DNA of 56,033 nucleotides. It comes from an uncultured Lachnospiraceae bacterium (GTDB lineage: Bacteria; Bacillota; Clostridia; Lachnospirales; Lachnospiraceae). Positions 44,713-53,907 of the stretch are shown here, piece after piece. The stretch is from positions 1 to 56,033 of the forward strand of contig CALCMD010000075.1 in NCBI GenBank assembly GCA_937965795.1. The letters run 5' to 3'. Every line of letters starts with the position of its first letter. Position 1 is the first letter of the stretch. The notes under the pieces were generated by a model. The model saw nothing but the letters and a program-made list of their open reading frames with translations. It was not told the DNA's origin and ran no database searches. Both the position numbers and the translations under genes were made by a program.

Positions 44713-45609
44713 TCAGATGTCCTCCTGTTCTTGTGTTTTTCCTCTATATTCAGAAAGGAACAGTCCGATCAGTGCCAGGACCGTACCAATACCGGACGTC
44801 ACGGTTACTTTTTCTTTCAGGATAAGGGCAGATGTGAAAACTGTAATAACCGGAACCAAGTAAATGTAAATGCTTGTTTTGACGGCGCCCAGAATCTTCA
44901 CAGCCATGTTCCAGGTGACGAAACACAGCGCGGATGCGCCCAGCCCTAAGAAGATCAGATTCCCCAGGCAGACTGGGTTTGCGAACCGTTCTGCTCCGAT
45001 GCGGCAGTCAAACAGGAAGAGCGCAGGTATCATAAATAGAATGCCATAGGCAAATACCCGCCTTGTAGTTTGGATGGCGTGATATCCAAAACCGCAGATT
45101 TTCCATGTCAATATAGAGTAGCAGGCCCATACGGCTGCCGCAGCTACGGCCAACAAGTCGCCGATGGGATTTAACTGCATCTTCGCTCCGTTAAAACTGA
45201 TCAGGCAGATGCCGGCCATTGCGACGATAAATCCGATAAAGAAATTTGCACGCAGCTTTTCTTCCTTTGTGAACAGGTAGGTGAGCATTGCTGTGAAAAA
45301 AGGCGCTATGGAGGTAATCACACCTACGTTGGAGGCCAGCGTATAAGTCAGGGCAATGTTCTCCAGCAGATAATACAGGCACACGCCGCACAGTCCTGCC
45401 GCTGCAAAGACAATCTCTTCACGTTTGGCAGCGCCTCTCATCCTGTGGGGATAAGCGATCAGCAATGCCAGAAATCCCAGGATAAACCGGAAGAACAGGA
45501 TTTCTATCGGTTCAAAATCGACTAAAAGTACTTTGGTGGAGATAAAGGTAGTTCCCCATATCAGAATTGTTACCAGCGCCGATAAATGTCCGGCTGCTTT
45601 TTTATTCAT
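44713..45609 (-). CDS. EamA-family (DMT superfamily) transporter
   Basis: 298 residues from the ATG at 45609 (GAAGGAGGAAGCATCCA upstream). Ten hydrophobic segments in two EamA repeats: TILIWGTTFISTKVLLVDFEPIEI and VAAAAVWACYSILTW. These exporters move amino acids, nucleosides or other metabolites. The frame continues 59 codons upstream, but that part is the other-frame reading of the araC gene. The ATG overlaps the araC stop by 8 bases. Confidence 0.9.
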   Translation of the reverse strand: MNKKAAGHLSALVTILIWGTTFISTKVLLVDFEPIEILFFRFILGFLALLIAYPHRMRGAAKREEIVFAAAGLCGVCLYYLLENIALTYTLASNVGVITSIAPFFTAMLTYLFTKEEKLRANFFIGFIVAMAGICLISFNGAKMQLNPIGDLLAVAAAAVWACYSILTWKICGFGYHAIQTTRRVFAYGILFMIPALFLFDCRIGAERFANPVCLGNLIFLGLGASALCFVTWNMAVKILGAVKTSIYIYLVPVITVFTSALILKEKVTVTSGIGTVLALIGLFLSEYRGKTQEQEDI

Positions 45610-46447
45610 TGGATGCTTCCTCCTTCTTGGATTTTTTCTCTGAAAATATGTCACGGTAAAGGCCGGGGGCCAATCCGATAAACCGGTTGAAATAGTTTGT
45701 GAAATGACTCTGGTCGGAAAAGCCTGTCTGCATGGCAGCCTCAATCGGAGGCACGCCCTGCTCCAGCAGTTTCTTTGCTTTCCCAATGCGTATGTTTTCT
45801 AAGTAGCTGTATGGCGTGACGCCTTTGGACTTGGTAAAGGCCCGGAGCAGTGTAGATTTGCTGAGACCAGCATAGCGGCAGATCTGATCTAAATAAATCC
45901 GGTCTGCGAAGCGCTGCTCCATAAAATCGCAGGCTTTTTCAATTTCCTCCCGGCATTCCGGGATACAGCTTTTAAAGGGCTGCCCATACCGCTGAATCAA
46001 CAGAGATATAAGGAGCAGCAGGTTCTCTTCTTTACCGAACTCACAGGAGCCTTTCATGACCAGCTCGTGGAGCGGGTGCAGATAGCAGGCCACTTCCCCA
46101 TCGAAGATCACGGTTTTGGAAAAGCCGGGAAGCTCCCTTTTCCCTGTCGCTTCTTCTGCCAGGTCCAGCATGACTTCTTTGGTAATATTAAATCCCCGGT
46201 AATCCAACGTGCCATCATCACTCTGCACACAGGCATGATTATCTCCGGGATTGAAAAGAACAATATTACCTTTGGCTATGGTGTATTCCTGGTTTCTACA
46301 GGAAAGACAGCGTTCCCCGTCCTCAATAAATCCAATGACATAGTATTCATGGAAGTGGTTTGGAAAAGGCTGCACAATTCCCTCAAAACGGTATGCCTCA
46401 ATCCGAAGTTCATCATCGTAAACCACCGTTCTTGTTTCTTTCCTCAT
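45602..46447 (-). CDS. AraC-family regulator with N-terminal cupin
   Basis: 281 residues from ATG at 46447, after a G-rich site (AGGGGGGG). The AraC_binding cupin domain (about 1-150) has FPNHFHEYYVIGFIEDG and FNPGDNHAC. The C-terminal DNA-binding domain has LDQICRYAGLSKSTLLRAFTKSKGVTPYSYLE and TGFSDQSHFTNYFNRFIGLAPGLYR. It probably activates its own operon with the EamA exporter in response to a small ligand. Confidence 0.9.
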   Translation of the reverse strand: MRKETRTVVYDDELRIEAYRFEGIVQPFPNHFHEYYVIGFIEDGERCLSCRNQEYTIAKGNIVLFNPGDNHACVQSDDGTLDYRGFNITKEVMLDLAEEATGKRELPGFSKTVIFDGEVACYLHPLHELVMKGSCEFGKEENLLLLISLLIQRYGQPFKSCIPECREEIEKACDFMEQRFADRIYLDQICRYAGLSKSTLLRAFTKSKGVTPYSYLENIRIGKAKKLLEQGVPPIEAAMQTGFSDQSHFTNYFNRFIGLAPGLYRDIFSEKKSKKEEASNE

Positions 46448-46540
46448 GTATGTCCCCCCCTGCTTGCTGGTTATCATTGTAGCATCTCAAAATGAAAAAA
46501 GGCTTGTAAAATATCTTCATTTTTTTCGAAATGGAGAAAC

Positions 46541-46575
46541 AGGCTGTGGGGAATTTAATTCTCCGCAGCCTTTTC
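46541..46575. terminator. Hairpin between mocR and araC
   Basis: GGCTGTGGGGAATT (46542-46555) pairs with AATTCTCCGCAGCC (46557-46570), with two G-U pairs. The T run is good on the plus strand (TTTT) and weak on the minus strand, where it would end the mocR message. Confidence 0.55.
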
Positions 46576-46584
46576 AATTGATGA

Positions 46585-47988
46585 TTATATAATGAAGTTA
46601 CTCTGTGAGATATACTCTTCATTCTTTGTTAGTAAATGGTGTAGAATGCGCAGCCCTTGCTCTAACTGTTCCGAAGAATCAGGAGAACAAGTTGCAATTC
46701 TTATCGCTGTTTGCTCTGCTTTTCCAACTAAAAAGCGATCAGAGCAAAAGATTTGTATGCCGTTATCCTTTGCCTGCATTTCTAACTGGTAGCCATTATA
46801 TACAGAGGGCAGCGGAATCCATTGAAAGAAGCTGTATACATTGGAACTAATATGTTCAGGGAAGAATTTTTTGTATATACTATTTCGTTCTTTCGCCTGT
46901 GCTTTTTTCTGTTTTATGATTTTATCAGCATCTCCGCTGACGATCAATTCGCTTATAATCTCTGCGCCCAGTAACGGTACTTTTAAATTCACATTATTAG
47001 CTGTGTCAAGGAAGACTTTTTTGAAACAATCGGGGATAACCATATAAGCGCACCTAAGACCTGCTGAAAGTGATTTTGACAAGCTGTGCAGATAGACAGT
47101 ATGGTTTGGTATTAACGCCTGCATTGGCGTATCTGCTTGATTTGATATAAATCCATAAGCATCATCTTCTATTAAAATCAAATTGTATTCCTGTATAAGT
47201 CTGGCAATTGCTTCTTTGCGTTCCATTGACATAGCGGCGCCGGTTGGATTATTACAGGACGGCATTAGGAAGATTCCTTTTATATCCATAAGCCTGCACT
47301 GCTTTTCCAGTAAATCTGGTATCATTCCATCAGCGTCAGCGGCTACTGATATTAACTGAATATTTAACTGCTTTGCTAAGCCAATAAAATTGGAATAGGT
47401 AAATGTATCCGTAATAATTTTATCTCCGGCATGAAAAAGTGCTAAAAAAGCAATTGTCAAGCCATTTTGTGTTCCAGCCGCCAGAATAATATGATCAGGC
47501 TCTGCATTTACATGAAAAGTTTGAAGCCATTTTCTTGCGATTTCTTTATGAAAAGACGAGACGAATGAATGGTCAAACCCAAAAAGATAATGAGCTGTAT
47601 CACGCTGAAGAATCCTCTTTGCAGTATCAACAACGATGGTATTGAATTGATAATATGGTTTAATTACGCTGAGTTCTATAGAGTTATTTTCTCCTTTTTC
47701 AAACGAAGGAATAGCGGCGTTTGGAGATACAAAGGTGCCTTGTCCGATATTGGCATATATTAACCCCTCATTTTCGCAAATTTTAAAGGCACGGGTTATG
47801 GTGCTCAAATTTAGGTCGAGAAAATCTGCCAATTCTCTTTGCGGCGGCAGTTTCGTATTTCCTGCCAAATTCCCACTCCTAATATCCTGTTCCAGAAGTT
47901 TGGCAATGGATAAATAAATAGGAGATGTGAGTTTTGTTTTATCTGGTACCCATGACATCGGATAGTTTTCAAAATAGTTTATTGGCAT
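46585..47988 (-). CDS. MocR/PdxR-type regulator (GntR fused to class I aminotransferase)
   Basis: 467 residues from ATG at 47988 (GAGAAAGGAT upstream). The N-terminal GntR winged helix (about 15-85) has TKLPPQRELADFLDLNLSTITRAFKICENEGLIYANIGQGTFV. The aminotransferase-fold part has AGTQNGL, SCNNPTGAAMS and the pyridoxal phosphate Lys in LHSLSKSLSAG. MocR proteins bind pyridoxal phosphate or amino acids and control vitamin B6, transport or amino-acid genes. A palindromic operator overlaps its promoter. The MATE pump on the divergent side may be its target. Confidence 0.92.
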   Translation of the reverse strand: MPINYFENYPMSWVPDKTKLTSPIYLSIAKLLEQDIRSGNLAGNTKLPPQRELADFLDLNLSTITRAFKICENEGLIYANIGQGTFVSPNAAIPSFEKGENNSIELSVIKPYYQFNTIVVDTAKRILQRDTAHYLFGFDHSFVSSFHKEIARKWLQTFHVNAEPDHIILAAGTQNGLTIAFLALFHAGDKIITDTFTYSNFIGLAKQLNIQLISVAADADGMIPDLLEKQCRLMDIKGIFLMPSCNNPTGAAMSMERKEAIARLIQEYNLILIEDDAYGFISNQADTPMQALIPNHTVYLHSLSKSLSAGLRCAYMVIPDCFKKVFLDTANNVNLKVPLLGAEIISELIVSGDADKIIKQKKAQAKERNSIYKKFFPEHISSNVYSFFQWIPLPSVYNGYQLEMQAKDNGIQIFCSDRFLVGKAEQTAIRIATCSPDSSEQLEQGLRILHHLLTKNEEYISQSNFII

Positions 47989-48019
47989 ATCCTTTCTCCC
48001 TGTTCTCAAAATTGTCTTG

Positions 48020-48074
48020 CATACAATATTAACATTGAAGTCATATAAAGTCAAGATTACAATCATATTGTATG
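48020..48074 (-). promoter_or_regulatory. mocR promoter with distant half-site operator
   Basis: Perfect inverted arms CATACAATAT (48020-48029) and ATATTGTATG (48065-48074) lie 45 bases apart centre to centre. Between them on the minus strand is TTGACT with TAATAT at 17 bases; the -10 overlaps the left arm. MocR proteins typically bind pairs of separated half-sites like this. Confidence 0.65.
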
Positions 48075-48114
48075 ATTTATAGCGCTGATTGCATGTTTAT
48101 ATAAGGAGAATTAT

Positions 48115-48474
48115 ATGGCGGATAATTTATCAGCCGGAAGGGGCTTTTTATATGTGAGGGCGCTCGTGAGGATAGAACATTATTTTCGAAAAAACGGGAG
48201 GCGGGAAAATGATTTCAGAGAAAATGATCCGTCTGAGAGAAAAGAGACTACCTTCAGGAGGTTTCTTTTATGGGATTCCAAAAGTGATTTTTTATTTGTA
48301 ATACATCCACTTGTGAAAGCCCAAAAGCTTTATGAAGGATTACGTTCTGTTGGGATTTCTGTGCGTTATTTTTCCAATCCGGAACGAATTTCGGATTATC
48401 TTCGCATTGCAATCGGTACGGATCAGGAAACAGATTCCCTGATTATGCAGCTAAAGAAAAGATTGAAACAATAA
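48115..48474 (+). pseudogene. C-terminal relic of a histidinol-phosphate aminotransferase-like gene
   Basis: A 119-codon frame of which the last about 68 codons (from 48268) match the end of HisC-type aminotransferases: FLFVIHPLVKAQKLYEGLRS, VRYFSNPERISDYLRIAIGT. The first 50 codons are unrelated basic sequence and may come from another gene. The catalytic lysine domain is gone. It is probably transcribed into the MATE gene that follows 12 bases later. Confidence 0.7.
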
Positions 48475-48486
48475 CGGAGGATGGTA

Positions 48487-49812
48487 ATGAAAGATTTGAC
48501 ACAAGGCAGTGAAATAAAAACCATATTGCTATTTTCACTGCCGATTTTGATAGGTAATCTGTTTCAGCAGTTATACAATATTGCAGATACGATTATCGTG
48601 GGAAACTTTTTGGGAAAAGAATGCCTGGCAGCAGTGGGATTCAGTTTTCAGATAAATTTTCTGCTGATTTCTCTTTCAACGGGAATTTCGATTGGCACAA
48701 GCATTTTAATCTCACGCTATTTTGGTGAAAAAAATATGGAGTCTGTAAAAAAGGTAATGGACACAGGTTTTATCTTTTGTTTGCTTTTGGGAATCATCAT
48801 TGCGCTCTTGGGCGTTTGCTTCTCCTATCAGATTTTGCTTACCTTTCAAGTGCCATCCGATTTACTTGAACCGGCAAATATATATCTCAAGATTATGTTT
48901 ATTGGTGTAATTCCGACATTTGCATATAATGCGCTGACCAATACACTTCGTGGAATCGGTGATTCAAAAACGCCCACCTGTATTTTGATTGCGGCGGCGC
49001 TTCTGAATATTGTCCTTGATATATTGTTTATCAAAGCGTTCAACATGGGCGTGGCTGGAGCTGCAATTGCAACTGTATTTGCACAGATGATGTCGTTTGT
49101 TGTATGTATGGCATATATGAAAAAACAGTATAGTGTATTATCTATCCATGTGCTGCACTTGCAATTTGATAAAACGGAATTAAAAAAGAGTTTGAAAATT
49201 GGTACTCCCGCTATGATACAACAAGTATTTGTTAGTATTGGATTTATGTCGATACAGTTCCTGATTAACGGATTTGGTACGGATTGTATGGCTGCGTATA
49301 CTGCTGCGTCTAAAGTGGATGCTTTCGCAGAAATGCCGGCTTTAAACTTGGGACAGGCTATGACAAATTTTACAGCTCAGAATTTAGGAGCCAAGAGGAA
49401 GGACAGGGTATTGAAAGGCGGAAAATATGCGTTAATTATGGGAATAGCAATATCGGCGTGTATTTCTGCGGTCATCGCAATATTCCCATCTGTATTCATA
49501 TCCATATTTAACAGAGATGTGTCTGTTGTAAATATTGGCAACAGTTATTTGAGAATTGTGCCTGCCTTTTACATTATTTTTGCAGCTATGCAGATTTTAA
49601 ACGGCTTACTTTTGGGATATGGCAGATCCTTTGTCCCTATGATCGCCTCCGTCTGCTCTTTATGCTGTCTGCAAGTGCCTATAGCTATTATTCTGTCCGG
49701 CACAGAACTCGGTTATAACGGTATTTGGTTAGCTGCTCCAATCGGATGGTTTGGAGGGGCGCTCATTCGTGCTGTTTACTATCTTCGTATTAGGAAGAAA
49801 GCAAATATATAA
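48487..49812 (+). CDS. MATE-family efflux transporter
   Basis: 441 residues from the ATG at 48487, with GGAGG 6 bases before it; the ATG at 48481 is too close. Twelve spans; LPILIGNLFQQLYNIADTIIVGNFLGKECLAAVG is the typical start of the DinF-like Firmicute branch. It lies divergent to mocR and behind a HisC relic. It is the third MATE gene of the window. Confidence 0.92.
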   Translation: MKDLTQGSEIKTILLFSLPILIGNLFQQLYNIADTIIVGNFLGKECLAAVGFSFQINFLLISLSTGISIGTSILISRYFGEKNMESVKKVMDTGFIFCLLLGIIIALLGVCFSYQILLTFQVPSDLLEPANIYLKIMFIGVIPTFAYNALTNTLRGIGDSKTPTCILIAAALLNIVLDILFIKAFNMGVAGAAIATVFAQMMSFVVCMAYMKKQYSVLSIHVLHLQFDKTELKKSLKIGTPAMIQQVFVSIGFMSIQFLINGFGTDCMAAYTAASKVDAFAEMPALNLGQAMTNFTAQNLGAKRKDRVLKGGKYALIMGIAISACISAVIAIFPSVFISIFNRDVSVVNIGNSYLRIVPAFYIIFAAMQILNGLLLGYGRSFVPMIASVCSLCCLQVPIAIILSGTELGYNGIWLAAPIGWFGGALIRAVYYLRIRKKANI

Positions 49813-49844
49813 AAATGAAGCTGTTATATACCTATAAGAATGGC

Positions 49845-49873
49845 AGTACTCAGGTGATGACCGGTACTTTTTT
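49845..49873 (+). terminator. Rho-independent terminator after the third MATE gene
   Basis: AGTAC (49845-49849) pairs with GTACT (49864-49868), with an inner GGT/ACC pairing, followed by TTTTTT. The 160 bases after it, up to the XRE gene, hold nothing that I recognise. Confidence 0.6.
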
Positions 49874-50036
49874 ACGGAAAAATCAAGCAAATTAGCAACT
49901 AACGCCGCAAAATAAAGCATTTCCCCGCATTTTTTGAGGATTGCAACCCCTATTTACTACTGGGGAATGAGCCTTGATACGGTAAAATACCAAGAAATGC
50001 AAAGTTTACATATCGCGGAAAATAAAGTACAAATCA

Positions 50037-51767
50037 TTATTCCATTACGGGAACAACCATATTCTCGAAAGCATTCCGCATTTTCGGATGACGGATTAGA
50101 AAGTGGATAGCAGGAGTTTTGTTTTTGGAAACAATAACCCATTTCCCTTCACGAATATTAATCTGTATATTTCTAAATGCAGGCGAATGATTTTCTACTG
50201 CTTTATAATTTGTGTGTTGCTTTGCATATTCCTTTGCCTGTTTCAAATGTTCCCTATAATCATCCCAACTATAAAGAATATCTTTTTCATAAAACATCCC
50301 CGAAAGAGGCATAACGATTGGATATTGCTTAAATTCCGTTTCTGTAAGCGAAGGAATTTCTTCCGTAATACTGCTATGCTGTAAAATCTCATTTGCTATT
50401 TTCCGTTGCATGGCAACATAATTTTTGATTTCAGCCTGCTCCGTATCGGGGATTTTATTATTCCTTAAAATTTGGGCAATCAAATCATCCGTTGCTGTGT
50501 ATAACGATAAGGATGAAAGTATAAAATACCTGTGTCCCTCTGCTTGGGAATCGGTCTGTAAAAATGTATTATAGTCCCGCTTACGGTCTTGCCGATAAAT
50601 TTCCATTAGTGGTGAAGATTTTGATAAAAGGCGTTCCGCACGCTTTTTGTAATAAGCAACTTCCTCTTTGTTTTTTGTCAGATAATATCTTCCCTCACTA
50701 TGGTATCCGCAGATTGCTTCACCCGTTAATGCAACGCTTCCAGAAACTTTTAAGAAATGGGAAAATATATTGTCCTGTGCATTTTTTAAATAATAGGGAG
50801 AAATCTGCCCTGTCATATACATAGGTATCCAGCTTTCCAGACCAAGCATCATATCCTCAAAAGAACGGTCTATATTATGAATCTGATTTAAGTGCAGTCC
50901 TTTTTTCAGCATCATAGCCATACCGAACATCCATTTTTTAGGAAATTCTTCATCTTTTGCCATTTCTCCCATTGGCATATCACTGTACATAATGACAGGC
51001 TCCATAGACTTGGATAAGACTGTTGCCTTTAAGAAAGACAGCTCACTTTCCATCATCTCTTTCAGACCCAAGTAGCTTTTCGAGGTAGGAAGCTGAAAAG
51101 GGGCAGACGGGACTTTTAATTCATCAAAATGGATGGCTCTGATATATTCGTTTAGATTAAACGCATCTAATTTCTCCAAAAAACCTGCCAGATAATTTTT
51201 AGAAACTCCAGTCCCATTCATAATCCATTCGGCAAGGAGTGTTTGATATATATCGTGATTTGCCAGTTTGTCTGACTTGCATCCGATTAAATCTGCAATG
51301 ACTTCCTTTTCTGAATCATTCTGAAAACGCCGAACAATAAAACCAGCGATGCCCCACGCAAATTTCTCTGGATTGGCAGGATGCCGCAGACCGTTTCTTA
51401 TACGGGAAACATAGGAGGAATCATAATTCAAAAATCTCGAAAGATCGGAAACATTGATAGACAGCATAGTGAGCAATGTATTGAAATTTGTCTGAAACTG
51501 TTTCATATCAACCATGCTGCTCTTAACGAATGGGGAAAACGCTTCCGATACAGACTCTACCGTAACATCAGCGATTTTCTTGTTCTGTGCAATACAGACA
51601 ATCCCTTCTATTAGATTTGTAAGGTTTTCTGTGTTTGCTTCTGGAATACGTTCACCAGAACGGTATCGGCTTATCGTGGCGGCTGAAAGCCCAGAACTTT
51701 TACATAAGTCCTTAGCGCTACAGTCTAACAGCTCTATATATTCCGCAAGCTTGTCTTTGAAATCCAT
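50037..51767 (-). CDS. Large XRE-type transcription regulator
   Basis: 576 residues from ATG at 51767 (AGGTAAAAATC upstream). Two helix-turn-helix units: residues about 1-50 (CSAKDLCKSSGLSAATISRYRSGERIPE) and about 95-135 (INVSDLSRFLNYDSSYVSRIRNGLRHPAN). The remaining 430 residues are helical and probably sense a ligand or partner; no family is recognised. It is divergent from two secreted-protein genes and is their likely regulator. Confidence 0.8.
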   Translation of the reverse strand: MDFKDKLAEYIELLDCSAKDLCKSSGLSAATISRYRSGERIPEANTENLTNLIEGIVCIAQNKKIADVTVESVSEAFSPFVKSSMVDMKQFQTNFNTLLTMLSINVSDLSRFLNYDSSYVSRIRNGLRHPANPEKFAWGIAGFIVRRFQNDSEKEVIADLIGCKSDKLANHDIYQTLLAEWIMNGTGVSKNYLAGFLEKLDAFNLNEYIRAIHFDELKVPSAPFQLPTSKSYLGLKEMMESELSFLKATVLSKSMEPVIMYSDMPMGEMAKDEEFPKKWMFGMAMMLKKGLHLNQIHNIDRSFEDMMLGLESWIPMYMTGQISPYYLKNAQDNIFSHFLKVSGSVALTGEAICGYHSEGRYYLTKNKEEVAYYKKRAERLLSKSSPLMEIYRQDRKRDYNTFLQTDSQAEGHRYFILSSLSLYTATDDLIAQILRNNKIPDTEQAEIKNYVAMQRKIANEILQHSSITEEIPSLTETEFKQYPIVMPLSGMFYEKDILYSWDDYREHLKQAKEYAKQHTNYKAVENHSPAFRNIQINIREGKWVIVSKNKTPAIHFLIRHPKMRNAFENMVVPVME

Positions 51768-51805
51768 GATTTTTACCTCGTTTTGTTTGTAATTTCTCAT
51801 CTATT

Positions 51806-51884
51806 ATTATATAGCATATTGCCAAGAAAACAACACTTTGTTTCACAAATTGGCATTGACTATTCGGAAAGAACAGATAATTAT
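51806..51884. promoter_or_regulatory. Divergent promoters with a TGCCAA/TTGGCA dyad
   Basis: Minus strand: TTGTTT (51828-51833), 16 bases and TATAAT (51806-51811) for the XRE gene. Plus strand: TTGACT (51856-51861), 17 bases and AATTAT (51879-51884); a second TATAAT is at 51899-51904. The arms TGCCAA (51820-51825) and TTGGCA (51850-51855) lie in the XRE spacer and against the plus-strand -35, as expected for one operator controlling both directions. Confidence 0.55.
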
Positions 51885-51984
51885 GGAGCGGGATTTAGTA
51901 TAATGAGGATAGAAAATTTTGAGTTTTCTGTAGCCTGCAAAATGGGCAGGATAATAATCAATAATTTAAAGGAGGGCATCCATT

Positions 51985-53907
51985 ATGAAAAAATTGAAAA
52001 GAAAGACAAAGTGGATGGGGCTATTGCTGTCACTTTGCATGGCACTGTCAATTGTGCCGTTGACAGCGTTTGCGGAAGAAGCGGAAAGTACGGAAGAAGT
52101 GGAAATCACGAAACGAGATTCGATGGTTGAGCACATTTTGAATGAAGAAAATAACTGGGATATTTCCGATGAACTGATTATGCCGGGCGAGTCTTTCTGC
52201 ATTGAGCCGAAATATGAATGTACGACTTCAAAAGTTCAGAGTGGTGTACTTGAGTTTGCGGCTGTCCCTATATTATCTCATGTATCCCTTTTACTGTCTC
52301 ATCCTGACAGCGACCCTAACAGTGATTTGGACGATGGTAAAGCAAGGTGGTACACGAATAAATTAGTAAGGAGTACGGCAGATACTACAAAAATTGTCCC
52401 TTGCAAGACCAATACTTATAATGTAATAAAGACGGCATATGACAAGGGAGATTTGGATAATGCACTGGCACAGAATCCGCAGGATGCAGAGCATCAGGCG
52501 GCATTACAGGCGGCATTACAATCAGCTTTGAGTGGAGAAACAACGGTAAATGCAGGATATGTAAACAATACAGGGCTGCCTTTTGTTCTCGAACAGGTGC
52601 GTGGCGGCAGTACGCAATTTGAAGGGATGGTAAAAGGCGGTAAGTACGGCGAAACGATTCTTGTTGATGCATCTTCCACACACAACTGGGGTTGCACAAT
52701 ACGTTTTTATGAACCTTATTATACATTGTCCTATAAGGGCTTGCAGGAAGGAGAAGAGGAAGGGCTTCCTGACCGCTACTATATTCAAAATGAAAAACAG
52801 GAGCTTGTCATGGCAGGTCTGATTCGTCCGGGGAAACATCTTGTCCAATGGAAAGGATTGCCGTTCGCTGAACAAAGAAAAGTTGGCGACAATGTGGTTT
52901 TGTCTTTTGACTGGGACAATATTTGCCACGCAGGTTATAATTTTGGAGATGAAACCTTGTCCCCTGTTTTCAAGGACGGATTTACAGTTACGTTCAACCC
53001 GAATGGCGGAACGATAGCGGATAAGGAATCCGATATTCATGAATTAGATACAACAAGTGAAACTTTTTTTGATATAGGAGCCTATGTTCCAAAACGTGAC
53101 GGATATACATTTCTCGGTTGGTGCCCATACCCTTCCGCAGATGACGATAGTCTGATTAAAAATACAAAAAATTATGATTGGGTAGATAAATGGGTAGCGG
53201 ACTGGAACAATAGTTTGGTTGAGAAAAAGTATGATATTCAGCTCTATGCGAAGTGGGAGAAAACAGACCCATGTGCAAATGGTCATAAGACGCAGAAAAC
53301 GGTGGCGAAGGCGACTGTAAGTAGTGATGGTAAAATCGTCACGAAATGCTCCGTTTGCAATGAAATACTTTCAACAGAGATAATACCGAGGGCATCCAAC
53401 ATCAGCTTGTCTGCCACCTCCTACACTTATGATGGGAAGGTAAAGAAACCGTCTGTTACGGTGAAGGATGATAAAGGAGAAAAGGTCAGCTCAGAAAATT
53501 ATACCGTTTCTTATGCAAAAGGGTGTAAGAATGTCGGAACTTATGCTGCGACAGTAAAATTCAAAGGAAATTACAGTGGAACAGTCAGGAAAATCTTTAC
53601 TATCAAGCCGAAATCAACCAGTATATCCAAGCTGACAGCAGGCAGGAAGAAGTTTACCGTTAAGTGGAAGAAGCAGGCAGCACAGACAACAGGCTATCAG
53701 ATTCAGTACAGTACTTCTTCAAAGTTTAAGAATGCAAAAACTGTAACGGTATCAAAGAATAAGACAACAGGCAAGACCGTTTCAAAGTTAAAGGCGAAGA
53801 AGAAATATTATGTAAGAGTCCGTACATACAAGACAGTTAAGACAGGCGGAAAATCAACAAAAATATATTCTTCATGGAGCAAAGCGAAGACTGTGAAAGT
53901 AAAATAA
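51985..53907 (+). CDS. Secreted protein with InlB B-repeat and C-terminal Ig-like/fibronectin domains
   Basis: 640 residues. A signal peptide of about 32 residues ends in AFA. The N-terminal 300 residues are unassigned. Residues about 330-430 match a Listeria-Bacteroides (InlB B) repeat: FTVTFNPNGGTI, then DGYTFLGW and YAKWE. A CNEIL zinc-ribbon-like pair of Cys follows. The last 171 residues are a beta-rich domain (YTYDGKVKKPSVTVKD) and a fibronectin type III-like domain (KFTVKWKKQ, GYQIQYSTS). No sortase signal or other anchor is seen, so it is probably released or bound by charge. AAAGGAGGGCATCCATT precedes ATG. Confidence 0.85.
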   Translation: MKKLKRKTKWMGLLLSLCMALSIVPLTAFAEEAESTEEVEITKRDSMVEHILNEENNWDISDELIMPGESFCIEPKYECTTSKVQSGVLEFAAVPILSHVSLLLSHPDSDPNSDLDDGKARWYTNKLVRSTADTTKIVPCKTNTYNVIKTAYDKGDLDNALAQNPQDAEHQAALQAALQSALSGETTVNAGYVNNTGLPFVLEQVRGGSTQFEGMVKGGKYGETILVDASSTHNWGCTIRFYEPYYTLSYKGLQEGEEEGLPDRYYIQNEKQELVMAGLIRPGKHLVQWKGLPFAEQRKVGDNVVLSFDWDNICHAGYNFGDETLSPVFKDGFTVTFNPNGGTIADKESDIHELDTTSETFFDIGAYVPKRDGYTFLGWCPYPSADDDSLIKNTKNYDWVDKWVADWNNSLVEKKYDIQLYAKWEKTDPCANGHKTQKTVAKATVSSDGKIVTKCSVCNEILSTEIIPRASNISLSATSYTYDGKVKKPSVTVKDDKGEKVSSENYTVSYAKGCKNVGTYAATVKFKGNYSGTVRKIFTIKPKSTSISKLTAGRKKFTVKWKKQAAQTTGYQIQYSTSSKFKNAKTVTVSKNKTTGKTVSKLKAKKKYYVRVRTYKTVKTGGKSTKIYSSWSKAKTVKVK

